Shown piece after piece: positions 1-6,655 of a DNA stretch of 8,041 bases. This DNA is from Gammaproteobacteria bacterium UBA7449. GTDB taxonomy: Bacteria > Pseudomonadota > Gammaproteobacteria > Pseudomonadales > Pseudohongiellaceae. Within the stretch, counting starts at the first letter, position 1; every line of letters begins with the position of its first letter. The stretch lies in the NCBI GenBank assembly GCA_002477465.1, contig DLPV01000061.1:1-8041 (forward strand), read 5' to 3'. The notes under the pieces are model-generated. The model was given only the letters and a program-made list of their open reading frames with translations. It was not told where the DNA came from and made no database searches. The translations under genes were made by a program, and so were the position numbers.

Positions 1-478
1 CTGTCGCCAAACCTTCAAGCGGCCGCTCGATTATTCGCGCAATTTCCTGCCCGCCTTCACTAACAATAATGGTTGGCGTGTACTGCAATTCAAGACGCGC
101 GGCAAAGCCATCTGGATCAGTCTTTTTTCTATCAACAGCGAAGAGCGTCAGATTCTGCAGATCGACTTCGCTCTGGTCGAGCAACTTGAGCAAACGCGGC
201 ACCTCTCGCTCACTGTCATGGCACCAGGTGCCAAACAGCACGGTCACTTCTTTGCCCTGTAGAGACTCGATTTGACTCAATTCTGCAGAGGTTGGTGAGT
301 AAGCCTCATATTCGCTGGCGAAGGCCTCGTAATTGCTCAGCAGTAACTGCGCAGAAATTTCACCAAGATGATCTGGATTATTCTGCTCAGCACCAGATGC
401 CGTTCCCGTGAAAAACAATAGACACAGTAATGCAAGAACAATCCGTGCCGGAGGATCGTCGAAAGACGCAGGGGTCAT
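1..478 (-). CDS. Exported thioredoxin-fold protein with single-cysteine WCHDS motif (3' end outside window)
   Basis: The first 159 residues are visible and the frame runs off the left edge. Residues 12-30 form a hydrophobic signal peptide, with likely signal peptidase I cleavage after SGA (residue 30), so the protein should act in the periplasm. A thioredoxin-like core follows: a beta strand leading into FGTWCHDS (Cys86), the helix REVPRLLKLL, and the conserved cis-proline loop YTPT (Pro135). The usual CxxC is CxxS here and no second cysteine occurs in the visible mature part, so classical dithiol oxidase or reductase chemistry is unlikely. A thiol-binding, mixed-disulfide or structural role fits better (inference). 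The start at 478 is preferred because GAGG (485-488) lies six bases upstream. An ATG at 490 would add four residues but has no ribosome binding site. The family assignment is firm; the substrate is unknown. Confidence 0.8.
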   Translation of the reverse strand, partial: MTPASFDDPPARIVLALLCLLFFTGTASGAEQNNPDHLGEISAQLLLSNYEAFASEYEAYSPTSAELSQIESLQGKEVTVLFGTWCHDSEREVPRLLKLLDQSEVDLQNLTLFAVDRKKTDPDGFAARLELQYTPTIIVSEGGQEIARIIERPLEGLAT

Positions 479-516
479 GGCAAGCCTCATGAGCTGATTA
501 GGGTGACAGATACCGC

Positions 517-545
517 ATTATAGTTTCGATCTTCGCCCCTGTCTC
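517..545 (-). promoter_or_regulatory. Sigma70-type promoter for the thioredoxin-fold gene
   Basis: On the minus strand a perfect -10 box TATAAT (517-522) lies 17 bases downstream of GAGACA (540-545), which matches four of six bases of the -35 consensus. The predicted transcription start near 510 gives a leader of about 32 bases before the ATG at 478. This is the best promoter in the window and suggests the gene is transcribed independently of the M28 peptidase gene upstream of it. Confidence 0.5.
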
Positions 546-703
546 TGCGCACGCAAACCCCGCTGTTCACTTCCTGCGACTATCCGAACAATGCCCGCCA
601 CAGGGCAGGCTTTGTCAAATACCGAATAGCTTGAAACGCAGCCATTCAGAGTTATCGAAGGTGATTTTGCTGTCATTGAATTTTCTGCGTAAAGACTACT
701 TTT

Positions 704-2068
704 CTAGTCAAAAGATCCCGCCGGCCCCGGAAATACCACGGGGCTCTGACTGCCATCTTCGGCCACGCTGGACACACCAAAAAAGTAGTTGTCGATCACC
801 ACGTTCTCCAGGGTAAAGCTATCCACATCCCCCACAGCGCGGCTGTAGTCCCAAGTCGGAGATGTAGTCAGGCGCCAGTGCACGCGATAGCTGGCAGCGC
901 CGAGGATCTTATCCCAGCTCAGGGTCGTGCTGGGCCGCACCGCGCCGCGAATCTCTACGTTAGCCGGAGGCGCCGGCGCCTTGGCCATGCCCGCCAGCAC
1001 CACGGCATTCAATGAGGTGAGCTTGGCGGCGTAATCAAAGTTCACGTGCTCGATGGTATCGCCGTAGGCAATCCCGTCCTCAATGCGAATATCCTGATGC
1101 TGCTGGGTATAGTTTTCGTTAGTTTCCATGATGCGAACCGCAGGGAAACCGGCTTCATTGAATGGACGGTGGTGACCACCGCGGCCAAAGCGGTCGAGCC
1201 GATAGACCATCATGATATCCAGGTTAGGAATGTACCGATCCGCCATCTCATCGACATAGCGCGCGATATTGCGCGAGGCTGAATCCACCTCACCACCCTG
1301 AATGCGACGTTGGCGTGCCTCCTGCCCAGTTTCAACGTAGCGGGTACCTTCTGAAAAAACACGTGCTGTGGTGTTATTGGTTACTCCATTAACCCCCGTG
1401 ATATTGCCGATCATGTCATTGTTAATCACGGCATCGATATTCCAACCCTCGTCGATGGCATGCTGCGCCAGGATGGCACCTCCATTGAGCCCCTGCTCTT
1501 CACCTGAAAGGCCGACGAATCCGATGGACCCGGCAAACCGGTACTGGCTAAGAACGCGAGCGGCTTCGATAACCCCGGCCATGCCGGAACCATTGTCGTT
1601 AGCACCGGGAGAGTCTGACTCAGCGTTCATGGGGTCGCTGACGCGGGTATCGATATCCCCGCTCATGATTGTCAATCGATTTGGGTCTTCTGTGCCACGC
1701 AGAATCGCGACAACATTCACCACCTCCACGGGATCAGGTATGCGATCAGTACCCGAGACAACCCCAGCAACCGTGAAGACCTCAAGACAAGTTCCACAAT
1801 CATCGGAAATACGATTGAACTCAGCCTCAATCCAACGGCGAGCCGCGCCAATGCCGCGCACATCTGATTGCGTCTCGGAAAGTGTATGGCGAGTACCAAA
1901 ACCTACCAGGGTTTCGATACTGGCCTCAATCCGGTCCGCGGACACTGCTGCGACAATATCATGCATCTGGGCCTCACTGGCCCGAGCCGCTGAACTGATG
2001 AGCATTAGAAAAGCTGCTCCGAGAGCGAGCCTATTAGAGAGATAGTTGATCTGGTTTCGCCTGGTCAT
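704..2068 (-). CDS. Exported M28-family zinc metallopeptidase with C-terminal fibronectin type III domain
   Basis: This 454-residue protein has a signal peptide (about residues 11-30, ending ARA) and should be periplasmic or secreted. The M28 catalytic domain spans about residues 40-360. By comparison with Aeromonas aminopeptidase the visible active-site positions are Asp140 (usual catalytic-base support), Asp158 in PGANDNGSG (bridging zinc ligand), Glu190-Glu191 in LSGEEQG (general base and zinc ligand), Asp218 in INNDMIG, and His299 or His300 in GRGGHHRPF. The position normally held by the first zinc-ligand histidine is Asp138 (GDID). Residues 364-450 resemble a fibronectin type III domain, probably for binding or spacing. 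Cys91 and Cys94 could form a disulfide. The family includes aminopeptidases and carboxypeptidases, and the substrate cannot be read from sequence. The start at 2068 is chosen because GGAG (2077-2080) sits eight bases upstream and the signal peptide then has normal length. An in-frame ATG at 2131 would add 21 unlikely residues. Confidence 0.88.
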   Translation of the reverse strand: MTRRNQINYLSNRLALGAAFLMLISSAARASEAQMHDIVAAVSADRIEASIETLVGFGTRHTLSETQSDVRGIGAARRWIEAEFNRISDDCGTCLEVFTVAGVVSGTDRIPDPVEVVNVVAILRGTEDPNRLTIMSGDIDTRVSDPMNAESDSPGANDNGSGMAGVIEAARVLSQYRFAGSIGFVGLSGEEQGLNGGAILAQHAIDEGWNIDAVINNDMIGNITGVNGVTNNTTARVFSEGTRYVETGQEARQRRIQGGEVDSASRNIARYVDEMADRYIPNLDIMMVYRLDRFGRGGHHRPFNEAGFPAVRIMETNENYTQQHQDIRIEDGIAYGDTIEHVNFDYAAKLTSLNAVVLAGMAKAPAPPANVEIRGAVRPSTTLSWDKILGAASYRVHWRLTTSPTWDYSRAVGDVDSFTLENVVIDNYFFGVSSVAEDGSQSPVVFPGPAGSFD

Positions 2069-2318
2069 CGATGGGGCTCCGTTAATTTTGATCCCGCAAT
2101 GAAAGCAAAGGTAGATCCGTTTTGAAAGCACCGTAATCTGAGGCTTCAGCCTTAATCACAGACGTGCGTGAATTTCTGCTTTCAACAATGCTCGCAGAAT
2201 GCCATAAGAAACGTTGTGGATGGACTCACATGCATTGAGCCAGAGATGCGGCGCATTCGCTCGCTTTGATTTTCTTCACTGCGAGCATATCGAAGAGAGC
2301 TGCAGCTGATCCAAAAGT
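2069..2318. other. Intergenic region with inverted repeats, no gene seen
   Basis: This 250-base gap lies between the serine hydrolase stop and the M28 start. No coding frame is convincing. It must hold the 3' end of one transcript and probably the promoter of the M28 gene, but I see no clear -35/-10 pair and no stem followed by a T-run. It contains a long-range 10-bp inverted repeat (2188-2197 with 2279-2288), an 11-base palindrome ATGCGGCGCAT (2246-2256), a 10-base palindrome AGCTGCAGCT (2298-2307), and AGGCTTCAGCCT (2141-2152). Confidence 0.5.
2188..2288. repeat. 10-bp inverted repeat pair with 81-base spacer
   Basis: ATGCTCGCAG at 2188-2197 is exactly inverted as CTGCGAGCAT at 2279-2288. 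The palindrome ATGCGGCGCAT (2246-2256) lies between the arms. Neither arm is next to a T-run, so this is not a standard intrinsic terminator. It may form RNA structure after the hydrolase gene, or it may be chance. Confidence 0.4.
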
Positions 2319-3578
2319 CTATTTCAGCGCGGCATCAACCGCATCGTAGAACGCGTTGCGGTGTGCGTTATAGACCGTACCGCCAGCTGCAGCCACGGGC
2401 CAGGCACTAAGCACGACAATCACCAGGTCACTCTCGGGCTTCACATAGATGCCCTGGCCGAATATTCCCTGGGCGCGATAGGTTTCGTCATTATTCAACC
2501 ACCACAGATAACCGTAACCGGGGTTACCTCGGGAAGGTGTGGACGACTCGACCATCCAGCCGTCGGGTAAGACCTTAGTGCCATCGGGCAGCACACCTTC
2601 GTTCAGAGCAAACAAGCCAATACGGCCGTAGTCTCGCAGCGTGATATTCATACAGCAGCCGCCACGCTCGCCCTCATCACCATGGATACCCCAATTAGCA
2701 TCAAACTCCATACCAAAAGGTTTCCACATCTTGTTTTCAAGATAAGTCGCCAGGTTGTTACCAATGGCGGCGCGCACAATCGCTCCGACGAGATCAGTCT
2801 CTGCGGTGCTGTAGTTAAACACCGCACCAGGAGCAGCCACTCGGGGCTTGGTACCTAAATAACGCTGGATATCGATGATCCGGTCCGACGGATAGGTGGC
2901 CACATCGGAACTCAGGTCGGTGTAGTCCTCATTCCACTCCACCCCCGAGGCCATTTGCAGCACATCGCGAATGCTTACCGCATCATAGGAGCTGCCGCGT
3001 AACCTGGGCAGGTAATCGGATACCGGATCATTCACGCTCTGGATATAGCCTTCCTTGATGGCAGCACCCAGCAGCATAGATGTCACGGACTTGGACACTG
3101 AGAATGAAATCCACAGCGTCTGCTCATCATTGCCCAGGCCGTAGCGCTCCAGCAACAATTCGCCATCTTCAATCACCAGCACACCGCCGGTGTGGTTGTT
3201 CACCATGTAGTCATCGAGGGAGAAGCTTTCACCATCAACCTCATAGGAGAACTGTGACCAGTCAAACTGGCGTGCGGGCAACTCAAGGGTGTAGTCACCC
3301 GCGCGGATCTCCCGGACTGGATTGAAGCGATCCCAATTACGGAATCGCACGATCTGCGCATCACCGCGATCGGTGAGCACATAGCCATCATAGGGCAATA
3401 GCCCCTCATCATCGGCGGGATCGACGAAGCGTGGTTCCTGGGCTGCAATCGACATAGCGATCAACGCCAGGGGCAATATCGCCAGCTTTCGTAATAAAGC
3501 GACTGGGCAGCCGGCCACAATCTGGAAACCGTAAACCTGGGCAGCGTAAACCTGGACAGCGTTAAAAAAAGACTTCAT
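2319..3578 (-). CDS. Exported beta-lactamase-fold serine hydrolase, NylB/EstB type
   Basis: This 419-residue protein belongs to the class C beta-lactamase-like serine hydrolases. The SxxK nucleophile motif is Ser160-Val-Ser-Lys163 in ISFSVSKSVTS. The second motif tyrosine is Tyr256 in NYSTAETD. The third region is GIFGQGIYV (371-379), as in 6-aminohexanoate-dimer hydrolase-like enzymes, instead of the KTG of true beta-lactamases. It therefore more likely hydrolyses an amide or ester than confers drug resistance (inference). The hydrophobic segment at about residues 32-46, ending AAQ, indicates export to the periplasm. The preceding n-region is unusually long (about 30 residues) and includes a 15-bp tandem duplication. 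The start at 3578 has AAGG (3586-3589) seven bases upstream. A GTG at 3518 (IVAGC) would give a normal-length signal peptide but lacks a clear ribosome binding site. In-frame ATGs further upstream, up to 3680, would make the leader longer still. The length fits the family; the substrate is unknown. Confidence 0.87.
   Translation of the reverse strand: MKSFFNAVQVYAAQVYGFQIVAGCPVALLRKLAILPLALIAMSIAAQEPRFVDPADDEGLLPYDGYVLTDRGDAQIVRFRNWDRFNPVREIRAGDYTLELPARQFDWSQFSYEVDGESFSLDDYMVNNHTGGVLVIEDGELLLERYGLGNDEQTLWISFSVSKSVTSMLLGAAIKEGYIQSVNDPVSDYLPRLRGSSYDAVSIRDVLQMASGVEWNEDYTDLSSDVATYPSDRIIDIQRYLGTKPRVAAPGAVFNYSTAETDLVGAIVRAAIGNNLATYLENKMWKPFGMEFDANWGIHGDEGERGGCCMNITLRDYGRIGLFALNEGVLPDGTKVLPDGWMVESSTPSRGNPGYGYLWWLNNDETYRAQGIFGQGIYVKPESDLVIVVLSAWPVAAAGGTVYNAHRNAFYDAVDAALK
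3531..3560 (-). repeat. 15-bp tandem repeat in the signal-peptide region of the serine hydrolase
   Basis: GTAAACCTGGGCAGC (3531-3545) is followed directly by GTAAACCTGGACAGC (3546-3560), differing at one base. On the coding strand the units encode the repeated pattern VQVYA-AQVYG. The duplication keeps the frame and lengthens the n-region just before the hydrophobic core. Confidence 0.85.
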
Positions 3579-3644
3579 GCGAAAACCTTGATTAGCATTT
3601 TTGGAGCTCGCGTGCATATTCAACCACGCGACTCGAGATTGAGG

Positions 3645-3650
3645 AGTATA
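3645..3650 (-). promoter_or_regulatory. Possible -10 box for the serine hydrolase gene
   Basis: TATACT on the minus strand matches five of six -10 consensus bases and would give a leader of about 60 bases. No good -35 box lies 16-18 bases upstream. The short palindrome TGAGAATCTCA (3669-3679) overlaps the -35 area and could be an operator. Tentative. Confidence 0.25.
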
Positions 3651-3872
3651 AGTGCAAACGACTGTGGCTGAGAATCTCAATTCCCCGAATTCAGGGCACT
3701 GAATGTAGCAGGAGCAATTTCAGAGAGAGCTGCCATCTTCAGCACCAGAATAGCCCGGTCTCACTTTATGTAGCATGTCGCTTCTCTCTATACTAGGTGC
3801 ACTAACGCTTAAAAGGCGCGCCCTCTTCTGGCAACACAGTGCCTTACTATAACTGCGCCTGGCTTCGCCGGT

Positions 3873-3886
3873 TGCCAATTTTGGCA
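3873..3886. repeat. Perfect 6-2-6 inverted repeat upstream of the MscS gene
   Basis: TGCCAATTTTGGCA is a perfect dyad (TGCCAA, two-base centre, TTGGCA) located 77 bases before the MscS start and downstream of the possible -10 at 3789. It has the shape of a dimeric regulator site. It lacks a T-run on either side, so it is not a terminator. No regulator gene is in the window. Confidence 0.35.
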
Positions 3887-3962
3887 CAGCCGCTGTCAGC
3901 GTCCTCGACTCTTTTAGCCAGTTTCTTGATGGCATCAAGTAACTGGATATGGTGGGACTACC

Positions 3963-5246
3963 ATGAACAACTACCTGAACTCAACGTTGGCAATACTTGC
4001 AGACCAGCAAACCTATATTCAGATCGGGGTGGTCCTATTGGCATTTATGGCGGCACAGATTGTTTCTACTTTCTTGCGACGCAAGATAACTATCCTCCGG
4101 GAGGAACCATCTCCGGGAGAGGACGAATTCGGAACGGCCAAGGTTGCTCTGTTTCGTTTAGGCGGTCTTCTAACACCTTTGCTGGCCCGTTATATCAATC
4201 AGAATAACGGCCCAGCTTATTGCCGACACTACCGAAGACAGGTGGCTACTTGTCGCTGTAAGCACATTGACCCTGGTTTACTGCACCTTTAAAGCGGTCG
4301 CGTATTTAGTCAGCAATCCAGTTGCTTCCAAGGCGCTCCTTCTGTTCGGCATCCCTTTCTTGGCTCTACAATCGCTTGGGGTCGCACCAATCCTTACATC
4401 TGCCCTCGATTCCATCGGCTTTCAAATTGGCAATATACATATATCACTATTAGGTGTATTGCGAGTCACTGTTTTTGGGACGTTCATATTCTGGCTGGGA
4501 CGCGCGTTCAATAATACTGGCCAAAGGTTTATTCGCAGACAAGAGAAACTAGATAACCGTACTCGTGAAGGGATCGCGAAACTTTTCGAGATCGGGATTT
4601 TTGTGTTGGTGGCCCTGCTGCTACAGATTATGGGCATCAACTTAACAGTCCTGGCTGTATTTGGTGTCGGGCTGGGTTTCGGGCTGCAGTCGATCGCGTC
4701 AAATTTTATCTCTGGCATGATCATTTTACTGGACAGGCAGTTGTCGGTCGGTGATTTTGTGGAGCTGGAGGATGGCAGAAGCGTATATGTAACCGCATAA
4801 AACATGCGTTCCACTACGGTGGAAACCTTCGAAGGGAAAGACATTATGGTGCCCAACGAGGTGTTTATTACCACTTCGTTTGCTAACTGGACACGCAAGA
4901 ATCAGAAACAGCGATACCGGGTGGACTTCTCCGTTGTCTATGACACCGACATACGCAAACTGGTTGAGGTCACTAAAGAGGCAGTCGCATCCCATCCACA
5001 GGTGCTCAACGGTGAGAATTATCCTGTAGAAGAGCGCTCGGACTGCGAGATTGATAGTTTTGGTGATTCCGGCGTGAATATGTTCGTCGAATTCTGGATT
5101 GAAGCGATCGATGACGGAAAAATCGTGTCGGCGGGGATTTGCTGCTGATTATTTTTGAAACCATGCGCGAACATGGCTTCACGATTCCCTTTCCACAGCG
5201 TGAAGTGCGCATCCTTAATGAGAACAATAGTGGAGGCAAGTCATAG
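3963..5246 (+). pseudogene. MscS-like mechanosensitive channel gene, broken by two frameshifts and a stop
   Basis: Joined across its lesions, the sequence reads as a roughly 427-residue small-conductance mechanosensitive channel of the inner membrane, a normal length for the family. Segments in order: an N-terminal membrane helix (MNNYLNSTLA onward), further membrane helices (4267-4520), the pore helix NLTVLAVFGVGLGFGLQSIASNF, then the beta domain (SVGDFVELEDG) and the cytoplasmic vestibule (GKDIMVPNE, then GDSGVN and FPQREV near the C-terminus). Lesions: a shift of one extra base (or two lost) between 4174 and about 4266, probably near 4200; an in-frame TAA at 4798-4800 just before NMRSTTVETF, where TTA (Leu) would fit; and a one-base loss in the A5 run at 5118-5122, after which the family-typical NRVGGDLLLIIF and C-terminus resume to TAG at 5244. 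The pore helix also seems four residues short. The start ATG at 3963 has GGTGGG about six bases upstream. A full channel is not encoded as written. Either genuine decay or consensus errors could explain this; several different lesion types favour decay. Confidence 0.85.
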
Positions 5247-5334
5247 CAACCGGGCAATTTTTTCTGGCCCTCACCTTGCGCCCTTCACCTTAACAGGCTA
5301 TCCACCCACTATGTCCCCGCGGCGCCTGACTAAC

Positions 5335-6645
5335 TCATGGCGCCTGCGTTTCACCATCGATTTGCTTGAACCTGACATAGACACCCACCAACAGCAAGTA
5401 GCCAGCCACCAGCATCCAGCCAGTTCGATCAATGTCTGAAAAAGACAAAGCACCCTGGCCTAACAGGATCAGAGCACCAAATACACAAAGTGACTTTAAC
5501 TGGGTTGCGCTGAGGCGCATCTGTGCGCGGGCGAAAACTTGTGGCAGTTTTTCCGGCAGCCTGAAGGCGGCGATCAGTGGAATCAGGTCGTAGATGAACA
5601 CGAGCCCACCACCCAGCATGATGATGTAACGCAATTCCCACCCGGCAAGCACCGGCGCAGCCCCCAGCACCAGCAGACAGCTCAGCAGAATGTGGGGCGT
5701 ATTAAAGCGCCTATTCACGACTGCAAGACCTCGCGGCAGCCAGCCATCGTCACAGGCGATAAGTACCGACTTGGTCGCCCAGGAAAACGTTGAGTTAATG
5801 CTGGTCGCCAAGGCAAAAAGCCCGGCGCCGACGATAAAAGCCACATACAGGCCCGGGGGCAAAATCTCGCGAGCGACCTCTGACAAAGGCTTGCCAGCGG
5901 TTTGCTCTACCGGCAGGATGCCCACGGCGACGATAGAAACCAAGGCGAAGAACACAGCGGCCACCAGGGTGCTATAAATGATTGCGCGCGGCAGGTCTCG
6001 CTCTGGGTTTTTCATTTCCCCGCCAAGCTCTGAAACATACTGCGCGCCGCCAGTTGAGAACGACAGCACCACACAGGCCAAACCAAAGCCATACCAGCCG
6101 TTCGGTAGTAGCGCCTCTCGCCCTGCAAACTGCGCGTAGTCCACCTCGAGTATGCCGAAAAAAATCAGGGTGGAAAGTCCGATCAATAAAAACACGATCA
6201 TGAACTTCTGCACGATAGCTGCCGGTTTTACGCCAAACAGGTTAACGATATAGAACACGACCAGTATGCCCGCAGCGACCGCACGCACATTGACCTGCGG
6301 AATCAGGGCAGCCGCATACTCGGCAAATCCCAGCGCGAACAGTGCAATCAGAATATGGGTGATCAGCAGAATAGCCAGATAAAAGAATCCGACTCTTGGC
6401 CCAAGCACACGCTTACAGTAGACATAGAGCCCGCCAGTCGCAGGCATTGCCGAGCCCATGAATGCTACCGGCAGCTGCTTGATCACCGATAGTGTCGCCG
6501 ACAGCACGAACGCCATGGGAATAGCATAAGCGGTGAATTCTATGCCAATACCAATCAACACCATGATTCCGGAGCCGATTATCTGGCCCAGGGCGATGGC
6601 AAAGACATCCAGAAAACTGAGTGAGCGATTTAAGTGAACAGACAT
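5335..6645 (-). CDS. APC-superfamily amino-acid permease
   Basis: This 436-residue integral membrane protein has about 12 hydrophobic segments, the usual length and topology of amino acid-polyamine-organocation transporters. The substrate-binding loop of helix 1 is GQIIGSGIM (residues 20-28), matching the family GSGIF signature. PATGGLYVY (68-76) and GGEMKNPERDLPRAI (208-222) are the other typical APC blocks. It most likely takes up an amino acid with a cation, or exchanges amino acids, across the inner membrane. The start at 6645 lies 10 bases after the stop of the PLP enzyme gene, with a weak GAAG (6654-6657) that overlaps that stop, suggesting translational coupling. An in-frame ATG at 6690 would overlap the upstream gene by 35 bases and is less likely. 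The pairing suggests the permease imports the substrate of the PLP enzyme, perhaps a sulfur amino acid (inference). The exact substrate cannot be read from sequence. Confidence 0.9.
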   Translation of the reverse strand: MSVHLNRSLSFLDVFAIALGQIIGSGIMVLIGIGIEFTAYAIPMAFVLSATLSVIKQLPVAFMGSAMPATGGLYVYCKRVLGPRVGFFYLAILLITHILIALFALGFAEYAAALIPQVNVRAVAAGILVVFYIVNLFGVKPAAIVQKFMIVFLLIGLSTLIFFGILEVDYAQFAGREALLPNGWYGFGLACVVLSFSTGGAQYVSELGGEMKNPERDLPRAIIYSTLVAAVFFALVSIVAVGILPVEQTAGKPLSEVAREILPPGLYVAFIVGAGLFALATSINSTFSWATKSVLIACDDGWLPRGLAVVNRRFNTPHILLSCLLVLGAAPVLAGWELRYIIMLGGGLVFIYDLIPLIAAFRLPEKLPQVFARAQMRLSATQLKSLCVFGALILLGQGALSFSDIDRTGWMLVAGYLLLVGVYVRFKQIDGETQAP

Positions 6646-6655
6646 GACCGATGCT

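Larger units (their letters stand above)
3579..3962. other. Divergent intergenic region, no gene seen
   Basis: This 384-base stretch separates the minus-strand hydrolase start from the plus-strand MscS start and presumably holds promoters for both. Short open frames on both strands lack family features and ribosome binding sites. For the plus strand, TATACT (3789-3794) is a possible -10 with only a weak TTTATG 18 bases upstream. An exact inverted repeat lies at 3873-3886. Confidence 0.5.

Noticed and set aside
592..607. Hairpin TGCCC-TGTGGC-GGGCA (minus strand) downstream of the M28 gene, considered as a terminator
   Set aside because: The stem is only five base pairs and is followed by TTGTT rather than a T-run. 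Termination here is possible but not supported.
613..618. Perfect minus-strand TTGACA considered as a -35 box for the thioredoxin-fold gene
   Set aside because: No acceptable -10 lies 16-19 bases downstream; the TATAAT at 517-522 is better.
1368..2045. 225-codon open frame on the plus strand
   Set aside because: It lies antisense within the M28 peptidase gene, has no family features, and its composition is that of a reverse-complement shadow.
2319..3578. Antibiotic-resistance beta-lactamase
   Set aside because: The third active-site motif is GIFGQG rather than KTG and the overall pattern is NylB/EstB-like, so a resistance role is not supported.
3720..3938. 72-codon minus-strand open frame in the divergent gap
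   Set aside because: Low-complexity basic sequence without motifs; a chance frame.
3853..3942. Short plus-strand frame ending LDSFSQFLDGIK just before the MscS start
   Set aside because: It reads like protein, but there is no ATG, GTG or TTG start after the preceding stop at 3850, so it is not a gene as written.
3839..4207. 122-codon plus-strand open frame overlapping the start of the MscS gene
   Set aside because: It has no ribosome binding site or recognisable domain, and the overlapping frame from 3963 carries the MscS N-terminus.
3963..5148. Programmed ribosomal frameshifting or stop-codon recoding in the MscS gene
   Set aside because: No canonical slippery heptamer or downstream structure was seen at the shift sites, and three separate recoding events in one channel gene are implausible.
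5321..5344. GGCGCC repeated 12 bases apart across the permease stop, considered as a terminator
   Set aside because: GGCGCC is self-complementary, so the pairing is trivial, and no T-run follows on either strand.
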